Assembly (NCBI GenBank): GCA_026874595.1
Contig: CM049322.1
Span: 21,404,400 to 21,468,399, forward strand
Reading direction: 5' to 3'
DNA length: 64,000 nucleotides
From: Sipunculus nudus
Taxonomy: Eukaryota; Annelida; Sipuncula; Golfingiida; Sipunculidae
Within the stretch, counting starts at the first letter, position 1; each line of letters begins with the position of its first letter. Shown piece after piece: positions 25,226 to 37,300 of this stretch. A model generated the notes under the pieces. The model ran no database searches and was not told the origin of the DNA. It saw only the letters and a program-made list of their open reading frames with translations. Made by a program: the position numbers and the translations under genes.

Positions 25226-25738
25226 CTCCTGTATTATTAGACTCTAAAAAAATATTCTTAAATGTGGAAAATATTTGCAATTTTCCTTTCAATTCTGAAA
25301 CATGTTTTGCGTATGACAATAATTAATTGATATCATACTTATTCGAAGTTCTGGAACACCTTTATTATTTGTCTTAAATTTCGAGTATCACTTGAGCATT
25401 TATCCATTATGTTAATATTCAATATATTTTATTAATATATATTATTAATTGATATATATTTCAAATTTATAGAGACAAACTCTTAATAAAAATTAAGATT
25501 GATACTTATAAATAACGTCATATTATGTATTGGGAATGAATAAAGTGTGGCAAAGAATAAATAAGTTTGGTGATTGATGCGCAATGATTAGAATTAGTGT
25601 ACAGATGTGCCTATTTTATCTTGTTGTAGCATATTCAGCGCATTCATGATGAAAAATATCACAAAACAAAAATAATGAAAAATATGCTCCGTTTTAACAT
25701 CGACAATATCCACAGTTACATGTTCCCAAGCTGGCCCA

Positions 25739-25743
<5 letters not shown>

Positions 25744-25801
<58 letters not shown>
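25744..25801. repeat. (TA)n microsatellite
   Basis: Uninterrupted AT/TA dinucleotides, about 29 repeats. Confidence 0.95.
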
Positions 25802-25804
<3 letters not shown>

Positions 25805-25883
25805 TGTATATATATTCTTTGTACCATCCCTTAGCATCAGGCTAACAGGGCACTGTAGGATTCGTTTAGCACTCATATACGAC

Positions 25884-25888
<5 letters not shown>

Positions 25889-25928
<40 letters not shown>
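25889..25928. repeat. (TA)n microsatellite
   Basis: About 20 TA dinucleotides, followed by a short unique stretch and another TA tract. Confidence 0.95.
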
Positions 25929-25931
<3 letters not shown>

Positions 25932-26085
25932 GCTAAGGTATGTGATGAATCTAAATCACTTCCGCCGGTTTCGCCTGATCGGCTCATCAGGTGACTTAAG
26001 TTCAACTAATTGCGATAATTTCGATATTGGTTTTTATCATTTATTTTTAGCACGGTTAGGTACCCTTGGTCCATGGCGACAGGTA

Positions 26086-26110
26086 TTATATATATATATA
26101 TATAATTTTA

Positions 26111-26184
<74 letters not shown>
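26086..26184. repeat. Compound (TA)n microsatellite
   Basis: TA dinucleotides interrupted once by TTTTAATA near 26105. Confidence 0.95.
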
Positions 26185-26185
<1 letters not shown>

Positions 26186-26314
26186 TCTTAAAAATTGAAA
26201 CCAGTCAATAACCGCTCTATAAAATCTACCAAATAGTGTCAGTAAACTAGCGGTGCCATGAAGGTATGGAGTAACATTATGTTCCATGGTAAATACCCCT
26301 TACTCCTTATAGCC

Positions 26315-26400
26315 GTGTTCACGAGTTCACTTATTCGGCCCATATTCCCAGGTTAATTTGAGCATAAGTGCTCATTTGTGAATATTCCCTCATGACGTTC
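26315..26400 (+). repeat. MITE family copy (CACTTATTCGGCCCATATTC type), one end
   Basis: TTCACTTATTCGGCCCATAT, CCCAGGTTAATT and TTTGTGAATATTCCC occur in the same order at 27710-27780 and in both arms of the palindromic copy at 45345-45832. Only one arm is present here. Confidence 0.6.
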
Positions 26401-27480
26401 CTTATTGGAAGTGGGTGTTGACAGTTTAGTCCAGTGGCTTAACAGCCGGCAGGAAAAATTGACCTTGCCGGTAATCTAGCCGACAGGCTATACTGCCGGC
26501 AAATGAATGCATGATCTATTTAAAAGTGTCAATGTGATACCCAATACTTTCTATTAAACAAACAAGTCCTTCTTCTTATTGGCTGTTAGTTTTCAGGCTC
26601 ATTCATTAAGGAAATCCAAGCATGAGATTTACTGCTAGTCCCTAAAATAGTGCCACCTAGTGATTAAAACAGAAAGTCGAATCAACAAGCGAGGCTAGTA
26701 GCCACCTACCATTTTTTTTTGTTTTAACTTATTGGAAATGGTTCACACACCCTGGTAAAGACCCACATTTGTTATTCTAAGCTAATGATATGATTTATCT
26801 TTAAGATCTGTGTCCTTGCTCGCACACCAATATTTTATATAGAGTGCTCGTAAGCCTCATCTGGAGGCTTACTAGTAGGCTATTATAACACCAACAGACA
26901 CACAGACTCGTGCCAACACAGAACACTGGCGCAGGCAAACAGGATAGAGCGCCATCTGTGGTCTTATTTTTAAAGTTAAAACACAAGACTTGTCAACTTT
27001 CTCTTGAACAGGGTGATCATTACCACGATGTTCTGTCTGAATGAATAAACTGATTTCCCCTGCCAAGCCTAACAAGGAATTAATCGGCCGTGACCGACCG
27101 TCCTCTCAGTCACCATACCCGTTCACATCGCGGTCACATGCAGAAAACGCAAACCCTATTCCGTCCGTATGCTCAGCGACGGTCAGGCGTGACGGCTTGG
27201 ACGGCACATGACAAAGTATCTGGGGACAAGGATGGTTTACTTCGAAAGATTCTAATGAAACTTGGCGTCGTACAGGTAAATCATACATTGAATCTAGGGC
27301 AGTTGATCTGGACTTGAGCGCTAGGTGAGTGCATCAGCCGTTTTATATTAAACCAGACCTTTTTCTTGCAATCCTGTTTGGAGATTTGTAAGTACAGTGT
27401 GTAAATTGTTGACATCAGACAGAATTTAAATAACACATATGTACCTCCTTCACGTAAGATTTGGTTTGTGTCAAGTAACC
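26401..27480. other. Unassigned stretch with a possible first-exon segment
   Basis: At 27080-27325 the sequence is CpG-richer than its surroundings and ends in two donor-like sites, CAG/GTAAAT (27275) and CTAG/GTGAGT (27324). It could be an untranslated first exon for the gene whose first coding exon has an acceptor at 31000. No coding similarity is recognised. Confidence 0.3.
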
Positions 27481-27482
27481 TA

Positions 27483-27502
27483 TCTCCCTCTCTCTCTCTC
27501 TC

Positions 27503-27599
<97 letters not shown>

Positions 27600-27601
27600 A
27601 G
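27483..27601. repeat. (TC)n then (TA)n microsatellite
   Basis: A CT tract runs to about 27503, followed by TA dinucleotides with small interruptions to about 27600. Tyr/Ile-rich frames here are artefacts. Confidence 0.95.
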
Positions 27602-27704
27602 TATAAATGTATAATTTATATTTATATATGATATATAATATGTATATGTATAAAACGATGTGAAGTGGAAATTTACACTCCAATGAAAACAAGCCTCCGT
27701 GATG

Positions 27705-27850
27705 TGGGCATTCATTTATTCGGCCCATATTTTCAGGTTTATTCCTGCATAAACGACTAAACATTTGTTAACATTACTTGATAAGTTCCTGATGTGGCAC
27801 CACGTGCCGGATTCACACAGAAATATCATCTGATCCAACCTTGCCCCTTC
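27705..27850 (+). repeat. MITE family copy, one arm
   Basis: ATTCATTTATTCGGCCCATA and the following CAGGTTTATTCCTGCATAA match the 45.3-45.8 kb palindromic element and the 26.3 kb fragment. Confidence 0.55.
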
Positions 27851-28232
27851 CCGAATACCTTTAAAATTTCATGATATATCGTTCATGACTACTTGATTTA
27901 TTTTGTGAACAGACATACAAACACACAAGCATGTACGAGCGGAGATGAACGTATGGTGTAGGTAATAATGACTCAAATAATCATTTTCTGAATTCAGTTA
28001 AAGTTTATAGTCTCAAATAAGCATCATAGATGTACAGCAAATAACAATCCTACAAATGACTGACTTTATATAGCAATGGATATTGTTTTAGTTTAGGCGA
28101 TCAATTACTAATTAACAAATTATATACAGACACGCAATGTTAAGTATTCCAGTGTATATACTGTTTGCCCCGTGGACCTTTATTTTCCAGTGGTTAACAA
28201 ATCACTAGATACATGGTATACTGGAATATATA
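27851..28232. other. Unassigned AT-rich spacer
   Basis: No gene or repeat is recognised. Confidence 0.35.
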
Positions 28233-28234
28233 TA

Positions 28235-29312
28235 CAATAGAACGCCTGTATTACGGTCACCGTCGGGACTGGATGAAAGTGGCCTTAATACAGGAGTGGC
28301 CGTTATACAGGACTTGACCAGGGTGGGGGGGGGGGGGGGTTAAATGTAACACGAACCAATTTCAAATCTTTATTAAAATCAAAAAATTAAACGTATAGAC
28401 AAAGTATTAGTATAATTACTAGTATCAATAAAAAATAAAATATTTACGTCAAACCTATTTATAACAATTACCAACAATATGTACAAATATGGTTTGAACT
28501 CGAGTTCGGCCGGCACCATAGAATTCTGCTAGCTGTCAGCTGCTTATCCCTCACTCTACCTTATTAGATCTACCTTTTTTAAGAGCAAGTTCATGTCTTT
28601 TCGAGGTCACCATAATGGTCAAAGTGATTGGGACAGAGTATGAGGAACATTTTACACATGTAACAATGTTTATTTTGTATTCATAATTATTCATGTATGT
28701 GTAAATTGTGCGGTGTTTGCCACAGTTTTCGTTTGATGTACGTGTTCATAAGGACATTAAAGAAAGTTTAAAGATCCACAGCTTGCCTAACGTTTTTTCT
28801 GATGACATAATCATCGGGACCCCGCTGGTTGTCATTCGTGAAAAAAATGACAAACAGCCTGATTAAGATCTGGCTCGCACGACTGATTCCCAAAAATACA
28901 CGCAGGTGGGAACACAGGCCTTACTATTGTGCATACTAATGAGGCTGTGTGGGGTAGTACAACGCTGGCTAAGTGTCAAACAACTCAGTCACGGTCGAGT
29001 GGTTACCTTTATCCAGGCACTCATTAACAGACAGGAATGTGTGAGAGTGGACGCTTGTGTAATGATATTGAGGTCAGAAGCGGCCGCTCGATTTGTTGAG
29101 CCCATGTGACGGAGTCACTGCCCCTGACCGTAATTGAGGCGTTTCCCGGCCAGCGGGGCCGAGAGACCTGGCCGTAATACGGAATAGAGGAGTGACCGTA
29201 ATTGACAACAAAATGATAATGAAAAATAACGGTCGAAAATTCGGGACCGGAAAATCTGACCGTTATACACGTATTGACCGTTATAGAGGCGTGGCCGTTA
29301 GCAGGCGTTCTA

Positions 29313-29315
<3 letters not shown>
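28235..29315. mobile_element. Non-autonomous pogo/Tigger-like DNA transposon, 1.08 kb
   Basis: The left end CAATAGAACGCCTG (28235) and right end CAGGCGTTCTACTG (to 29315) are inverted repeats, flanked on both sides by TA, the target duplication of the Tc1/mariner/pogo superfamily. Subterminal blocks with GGCCGTTATA and GACCGTAAT repeat in both ends, as in pogo-type elements. There is no transposase. A G run lies at 28322-28339. Confidence 0.75.
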
Positions 29316-29402
<87 letters not shown>

Positions 29403-29423
29403 GTGTGTCAGTGTGTATATCTA

Positions 29424-29482
<59 letters not shown>
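29313..29482. repeat. Compound microsatellite (TA)n(TG)n(TA)n(GTAT)n
   Basis: TA dinucleotides to about 29386, a TG tract to about 29410, a second TA tract, then TATG tetranucleotides to 29482. It abuts the right end of the pogo-like element. Confidence 0.95.
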
Positions 29483-29759
29483 TCCATTTTCATACAATAA
29501 GCTTGTTTAGAATATCACATGCTTCAAAATTCTACACAATTTGCACTATTAGCATTGATGGTTACCGCTTTCCTACTTTTTCAGAAAACACTTTTTCTTG
29601 TATGACTTTTTATTTTTTTTTCCATTAAATCCAGGGTGGCAGCACTATTTGAGTCGGGTGAAATCAGTCTTTTAACCTCTACCTTTATCTTAAAAGCCAT
29701 GGCCAAAAACAAGTCTCAGCCACTGGGATGGGGAGAATGTCTGCCTGAAAGAGAGCGAA

Positions 29760-30290
29760 CGTTTTTATACGCCCGTCTACACGGGACATATCATGGTATA
29801 CCCTCCGCCCGTCCGTCTGTGCGTCGTGCCGTCCGTTAACGTTTAGTGTCGCCGCGATAATTAACCGGGGACTTGATGGATTTACACAAAAATCGCCATA
29901 TCTACTTACCAATAGATTATCTCCCCCGAGTTGAACTATAGGCAAAGTCCAAGCATATTTAACAAGGTCGGAGGTCACTAGGCTACTTTGTGGTTTCAAC
30001 ATGATAAATTGAGAGGAACACAATGGATTTTGTTAACCACACAGAAATGTTAATCAATATAATACCTCGCCCAAGTTCGATTTCCGGCATAATCCACGCA
30101 TATTTATTTAGGTCAGAGGTACCAGACTTTGGTTGCACCTTGGTGACTTAACACATTGTAAATATTGATCAATACAGTTCTATCACCTGAATTTGATTCT
30201 TATCAAAATTCATGTATATTCAATGAGATCAGAGGTCACAAGACATAAGACGGGCGCATTATGCACGTTTGCGGTGCTCTTGTTTCAATC
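29760..30290 (+). repeat. Dispersed repeat beginning ATACGCCCGTCTACACGGGA
   Basis: The stretch opens with a CCGTCCGTCTG-type block and contains spaced GGTCAGAGGTCAC phrases about 100 bp apart. Similar GATCAGAGGTTACAAGA phrasing occurs at 55640-55670. It ends near GGTGCTCTTGTTTC. It is not coding. Confidence 0.55.
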
Positions 30291-30361
30291 CATGAATTGG
30301 ATTGAGAGTTGCATTCGAGTTATTTGATTTATTTTTGTTTAGTTTCTTTATTTATTTGTTA

Positions 30362-30870
30362 TTTTTTGCCCCCGCCACAAAGTGGCCGGGGCATATAGTT
30401 TTACCCATGTCCATCATTCCGTCATTCTGTCATTCCGTCCTTCCGTCCTTCCGTCATTACGAAAACAAACAGTTGTACGGACTTTTTTCGCAATGCCTGC
30501 AGACATTGGCTTGATTTTTGGTGTGTGGGCAGATAATGACCAGTTACAGATCCAGTTCGCGTTTCGTCTTGGTTGACCTATTTTTGACCGTTTTACGGCT
30601 CCTGAACACAGAAAATTTCATGCAAAACAGAAATAAAAAAAAATGCACATGTATGGACTTTTTTTTTACAATGCCTGTAGATACTGGCCTGATTTTTTGG
30701 TGTTTTGCTTGATAATGACCCGTTACAGATCGAGTTTGCATTTTGCCCTCGTTGACCGATTTGTGACCATATGACAGCTCCTGAACTTGAAAAATTTTAC
30801 AAAATTTCCTAAATATTTCTAATTTGCTCCAGGCGGGGGCATTCGTGTCGTTCCGACACATCTAGTGTTC
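30362..30870. repeat. Dispersed repeat with CCCCGCC / GGCGGGG ends
   Basis: It begins CCCCCGCCACAAAGTGGCCG, continues with tandem TCCGTCATTC/CTTCCGTC blocks, repeats a CCTGATTTTTGGTGT block twice (about 30512 and 30690) and ends with GGCGGGGGCATTCGTGTCG. The ends are roughly inverted. No gene is supported. Confidence 0.6.
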
Positions 30871-31000
30871 CATTGGAGAGTTATACTTTCACCATTAAGT
30901 AAGTCGACCGCTGTAGACTGGCCCCGTACCTTTCATCGCTCACCGCCTTGACGGAGGCCTGCGCTCTCTGAGTGCTTTACTCTGTTTGTTCCCTTTGCAG

Positions 31001-31108
31001 GGTTATACCAGGGCCATGAAGCCATTGGACGGCTATAGACTGGCTTTGTGCCTTTTTGTACTCACCATCACCCAAGCATCGACATTTGATACAACCGAAG
31101 CTGATAAG
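31001..31108 (+). CDS. Exon 1: signal peptide
   Basis: The acceptor TTCCCTTTGCAG ends at 31000, 15 untranslated bases follow, and ATG is at 31016. The 31 codons end at AAG/GTAAGA (donor at 31109), phase 0. The hydrophobic core is followed by TQAS/TF, a good signal-peptidase site. Confidence 0.85.
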
Positions 31109-31292
31109 GTAAGAATACAATACATAGTTACCAAAGAAGGGGTGACCATGGAAATATAGAATAGACCGACCAATGGGTCGATTTCTGCGATCTTCGGTAG
31201 CGCCACCTAGGGACCTTAATCGTGAAGCCCGCGTGTCAGTCTATCATTTTACGGACTGTTACTGATCCCTCTCCGTAAAACTTAAACAACAT

Positions 31293-31345
<53 letters not shown>

Positions 31346-34300
31346 ATATATATATATATATATGTTTCAGTCGGAAAGCTTATATTTTCTTCACATAAAA
31401 AATAAGGAAATTTAATCGTTTGTCTGAATATCGATTAAACCGTTATTTTCGGTAAACTCTTTTATGTAGAATAGAAAGGCGTCATCCTGCATTCTAAGAT
31501 AAAACGCTATCTTGAAAACATTATTCCTATACACCTTGTTCTGAGCGTAAATGTCATCTTACACTAAACTACTTACAGATGTTCATAACTGTCACCAGCT
31601 TGACGAATAAGAAAAACTCTACCTATAATCTATTAATAAGGCCCAAATATGGCGCCTTCATTTCCCCATAGTTTACTCAAAGCTCATAGGTCGGGCTATT
31701 CTATAGGTTTATGTGGTGTACTTATTAGATTGGGTCCCGTATTCTATTTTGCGTATCCACAAGTGCAGTTGTGCGCGACTTATTCCCCGTCGTCACCACC
31801 TGTGGTGGAAGTTGCCATATCATATAGTTATGACTATTTTGAGACATTAACTTAGAAGACAGGCCAATTAATAGATACCCCCATGGTAACGTAGGCTGTC
31901 CTGAATGAATTAATGAGTTTCATTCAGAAAATATAGGCCTCAGGCCCATAGCTTCACAAGAATGGTTCACATAATGCATTAATACATAGTCACGTGACCT
32001 AATATTCAAAACATTAAAAAACAAAATCAAAGATAAAAACAACAACAAAAATATTAATAACAATACTAACATTGTCAACGAAAAAAACGTAGGCTGTCCT
32101 TCGGCAGAGGGGAACCTTGCCTGCTTTCTGGCATCAGAATGAGATTGACCAGTGGCCTCTTCCAGCAATGGCGGATATGCCTATACTTCTCGCAAGAGGG
32201 CACTTACTCAAGTAACTATGATGTGCTAATGAGCTAAACGTTTTCGACACAAGGGGAAACTTTTTTAGTGCTCGCCGCGATTGTATAGTTCTTAATACGA
32301 GTACTGACAGTGTGAATGTCGACTTTGTAATAACATTACAGTCGGTCCCGTTTAATTGAATATCATATTTGTAAACCGATTATATTCATTTAAGCGGCCT
32401 TTAACATAAACGGGGTGTTAATTTTCAAGTTTGTAGCCGTCACTATACAATACTATGAATTCCTATCGGATGGCTTTACTTTTACTTGCGTGTGTTTCTC
32501 GTATTATCTGTTTTGATTTTTTTTTTCTTAATTTTTCTGATGTTTAAGCATAAGTTTATATATTTTATTTAATTATAATTTCTACACCTTCTACGGAAAA
32601 AAATACTGTATATTTACCTGTTTGCATTTATTATTAACAATAAACGATCTCACTGCCAATGGTTCACAGCTTACCGATCGCGTGAATATCTCAAATGCTG
32701 TCAAAGGTTTAACACGATTCCTCAAGTTTTATTATGTAAACATAATTGTGAGCTGTTTCTTTATTAATGAGAATTTTCTCTGTTAAAGTTTATACGCCAG
32801 AGTAAGCCAACCGAAAATTTCCCTTATTGGGCCTATTATCGCCCATCCCGCCTCGTTCCCGTGTATCTAGGTCACACTTCCGTTTCCTGTAATCACATTT
32901 TTCTTCTGGCGTCAGCTATGATGGACGTGTGATCACGCTCTGCGCGATTCGTCTACTGTTTTGGTTTGTACAGTCGGGATTGCCAACTGAACTGTATGTT
33001 GTGTTTCTTTTTCCCTTTCCGCCATGGAGAACCCCTCTTATTGTGCTTCTTGTGGTTCATTTATCCCTGCTTGGGATTCTCACCCCACTTGTTTCCCCTG
33101 CCGTTCTCACAATGACTCCTGCCGGGGTCTGGCGGATCCCTGTTTCTATCGTCAGACTTGGTCTTCTGACAAATGGGCCTTTTCACGATTGGTCCCATTC
33201 CCCGGTAGTTGGGGGTTCCCCCTTCCACGCTCCCATCATCTGGTCCCGCGGTCACCTCCGGGGGGTGGGGGTGGGGGGCTACCATGGGTGAACGCAACAC
33301 GGCAGTGTTACGTTCCCCATCCATTACCACCGGTCCCGTTACCTCCCCGGTCGTTTCGACAGCAAAGTCATTACTTTCCCTTACCCGTACGCGGAAATCT
33401 TCCCCGGTTCACGCGGCTCCCCCTTCCGATGCCCCGTCCGCTTATTCCATTTTGCATAAACTATCACGGTTTTGCTCTTCACTGATGTCGGATCTAGACG
33501 ATCCGTCTAGACCCGAGTCCGTTCGTCCGGAGGCCTCCCCTGTTCCCCCGGTGCTTTCCCTAAGGCCTTTGTCATCACCCCCGGCCCCACGCCGGCTTCA
33601 TTCCTTATCCCCCGAGACGGCCGGGGCCGTCCCGCTGGATCGCCCGGGCCTTACTGGTGCGGAGGCAGGTATTTCAGGCCCTCCTGCATCCCATTCTTTT
33701 CAGCCGCCCTCGCTTCCGGTGACACCGGCTGCTACAGTGGACCGTTCTACGTATCCCGGCCGCCCGGCCGGCTCTTTCTTTCAGTCTCCATCTGCTGTGC
33801 CGTCTGCGGCCCTGGTTCCGGTGCCTTCTCGGGTAGCTCCTGCTGCTAGCCGAACCTCGGCTTCTTTTTTCAGCCTCCGGTCGTTCCGGCTCCACGGGTT
33901 TCCCTGGATCCCCCTTCCCGGGGTTCTCAGGCGTCCCCGTCATCTCACGCTGCCGATCCCGCCCTGGCAATCGACCAGTGGTCGGAGGTCGCGCTGCAAC
34001 GCCAGGCTTGGCGTGCGCGCAATCTGCGCTGCTGGACCTCGTTGCTACCTCCACTCAGAAGGCGCAACCTAACGGTCCGAAGTTTCGTCGTCTACAACCT
34101 CGGACTTCCACGGCGTCGGCCGGCGGTTCCTATTTGAATCCGGCCGCTCTTCAATTGCCTTCCTCCACCCCAGCCGTGTGTATGGAATTCACCGATCACA
34201 CGGTTGAGCTGTTACGAGAGCACCATGCCGTAGTCTCGGGGTCGCGCTCTACCTCTACAGGGGCCCCGCTTCCGCCAGGGTCCAGAGGAATTCCAGAGGG

Positions 34301-37300
34301 TACCGCGCTACCTGTTTTGATCGTGTGATCCCTTTTCCGGATCATCCGGCTATTCCTTCGGCACCGATGCGTCTTGAGTCCAGCCTCGAACAGCCGTTCG
34401 CGGACGGTAAATCCTTATATTCCTCCTCCGCCCCGATCTCCGACCGTCAACTGTCGGATTTGGAGGGGCTCGGCCGTCAAGCGGCTGGGATGGTGAACAA
34501 CTTGCAGGCCGTTACTAGCCTGCTCGCAGTCTCTCCCAACCCGCCCACACTGAATGATATATGGCAAGCTTCTGCACATGCCTGTGCTGAGCTGCAAAAG
34601 GTTGTTTGGCGTCTTGTTGAAAATTGTATTTTATTGCGCCGCTCGGCCTGTTTTCATTCTTTACGTCCCTTGAAACCGGAACTCACCCAGGCGGAATTGA
34701 CTGAGCTTTACTCTCAGCCTTTTACCTGGTTCCTTCTGTTTGGCGGCCATCTGCGGCCCCTTTTTTGACCGCGCCTTGTAGCGTTCCTCTCTTGCTCCAC
34801 GGCTGTCCTTCCGCATTCCGCGGTCTCGCCCTTCTAGTGCGGCTTCCACTTCGACTCGTCGCGCCCCAGCTCAGTATACCCGTCCTTCCGGCCGTACCAC
34901 CCGGTCCCAGCCTTTTCGTGGTCGTTCCTCGAGACGAGGTTCGACCAAGAAATGACTCGTTCGGTCCGGTTGGCGCTCGTCTCAGCGCCCATTTTCCCGC
35001 TTGGGCAGGCATCACGTCACATCGTTTAGTTCTCAGCACCATCAAGTTCGGTTTCCGTCTTACGTTTTTGCACGCTCCTCCCGTCACCCTGCATCCGTTC
35101 TACACTCCGCCTCCGTCCGATCCGGTCAAGCGTCTCGCCCTGGAGGAGGCGATTCAATCTATGCTCGACAAGAAGGCGATTTTCGAGGTTTTCCCATCAA
35201 CCGTGGGGTTTTACTCTCGCCTATTTCTCGTTCCCAAGCCTCACGGGAGGTGGCGCCCCACTATAGATCTTAAGCGCCTAAATTCGTTCATCGCCCCGCC
35301 GCCGTTTCGGATGTTCAATATCCATGCGGTTCTCCGCATTGTGCGTCGGATGGGTTGGGCGTTCAAAATAGACCTTACGGATGCCTATTTTCACGTCCGA
35401 ATCCATCCATCGTCTCAACCGTTTCTTCGGTTCGCCTATCAGAACCGCGTTTATCAATTCCGGGCCCTCCCGTTCGGGATCAATGTGACCCCCTGGATTT
35501 TTACCATGCTCGATCACACGGTCACGCGTTACCTCCCCTCCCAGAGCGTTTCTGTGCTCCCGTTTCTGGGCGATTGGCTTGTCCATGCTGCCGATCGTTC
35601 TCTCTTACTGACTCATCGCTCCCGGGTTCTCGATTTACTCCAGAACCTTGGCTTTATTGTCAATGCGGAGAAATCCCTGCTCACTCCCACCCAGTCCCTG
35701 CAGTTTCTGGGTGTGACGCTCGATTTTGCGTCCGGCACTGCGTCTCTCCCGCGCGATTTTGCTCTCAAACTCCGCCAGCAGATTCGTTCCTTTCGCGTCT
35801 CGCCGTGTCGATTCTCGGACCGCTGCTTCTCTACCCGGCACTCTCAACTGGCCCGCCACTTTTATCCCGTTCGGTCGGCTATACCTCCGTCCAGTTCAGT
35901 CTCTCCTGCGCCGTCACGGCCTTCTCCGTTTAAACTCGGTTCGTCCTACGGTCCTCCCGTTTCAGCTCACGTGGCGGTCCCTTCGTCCCTGGCTGGACCT
36001 TCCCTTTCTCCTGCAGGGAGTTCCTTTTTCTCAGGAGATCGATTGTACAGTATATACAGACGCGTCTCCCCTCGATTGGGGTGCCCATATGGCCGATCTT
36101 CGCGCCTCGGGGGTCTGGTCCCCGTCGGAACGCCTCATGCATATCAATGTCCTAGAACTTCAAGCCGTCCATCGCGCGATCCCCGCTGGTCCCACCGCTT
36201 GCTCGGCCGTCACATTCTCGTCCGGACAGACAACACCACGGTCGTGGCATATATAAACAGGCAGAGCGGTACTCGGTCTCCCTCACTGATGCAGGAGACC
36301 TACCTATTGTTCGATCTGTGCATCTCACTCCGAGCCTCGATTCGTGCGGCTCATCTTCCGGGTGTATCGAACATTCTTGCCGACGCGCTCCCGTCGCCCT
36401 GCGTCTCCTCCTCCGCAGGTGGTCCTTCCGTTCCCTGTCATTCGGAGTCTCTTCACTCAACTGGGGCGTCATGAATTCGATCTGTTCGATCCCCCCCCCC
36501 CCCCCAGTTCTCGTGCCTACCGCGACGCGTCTACGTCACCCCCGCGACCGTCTCCCCGACACCCCTCCGTCTGTGTGGTCTCACCGTTTTCTCTACGCCT
36601 TTCCGGTTCCCCATCTAATCCGCCGTATCCTCCTCCACCTGTCCCGAGCGGAACAGACGGATCTCCTCCTCATCCCCCGTTTCATCCTGCGGCTCCGTGG
36701 TTTCCTCTGTGGCGCTCGATTCTCTCCCGACCACCGCTTCTTCTACCGCGCAGGATCGATCTCCCATCGTTCCCCCGAGCGAGCACGTCATCCATTTCGG
36801 TCGTGCCCTCTGCGCGCATGCGTACTCTCATCGGACACCTCAAGGATCAGGGCATTTCAAGTCCCGCTGCTCTCCTTGCCTCGGCTCCCCGTCGCCATTC
36901 TTCGGACCGCATTTATGACTCCCGGTGGCGTCTCTTCACCGGTTGGGCGTCTGCCCGCGGAATCTCTCCTTTAGATCCGTCGCTTGCGGCGGTTTTGGAT
37001 TTTTTCGTGTTTTTACTGCAGGATAAACATTTTTCCTATCAGTCTCTTCGTGGCTATCGTGCCGCCCTGCTGTCCGTGCTCCGTCCGCTAGGTCACGATC
37101 GTGTCCTTCATCATCCGTTGGTGACGGATTTTCTCAAGGGGGTACATGCCCGCGCGTCTCGTCCTCGATATGTCGCGCCTTCCTGGCGCCTTGACGTTGT
37201 CTTACATCACCTCCGCGAACCCCCTTATGAGCCTCTGCGTTCGGCACATCTTCTGCATTTGTCTCGGAAAACGGTTTTCCTCATTGCTCTTGCACCTGCC

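Larger units (their letters stand above)
31109..32336. other. Intron 1, 5' part
   Basis: It contains a (TA)n tract at 31298-31365 and a 183-bp retroposed fragment (listed separately). The remainder is unassigned. The frame at 31649-31855 is not supported as coding. Confidence 0.6.

Noticed and set aside
27090-27317. 75-codon frame as a coding exon
   Set aside because: Both strands are open, no family match was seen, and it is better explained as a possible untranslated exon or chance.
29192-29500. Long Tyr/Ile-rich frames on both strands (also near 26.1, 27.6, 41.9, 43.7, 46.3 and 58.5 kb)
   Set aside because: They are direct translations of (TA)n and (TG)n microsatellites.
33061-34054. Minus-strand frames across the DIRS gag and polymerase region
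   Set aside because: Shadows of the GC-rich plus-strand DIRS coding sequence.
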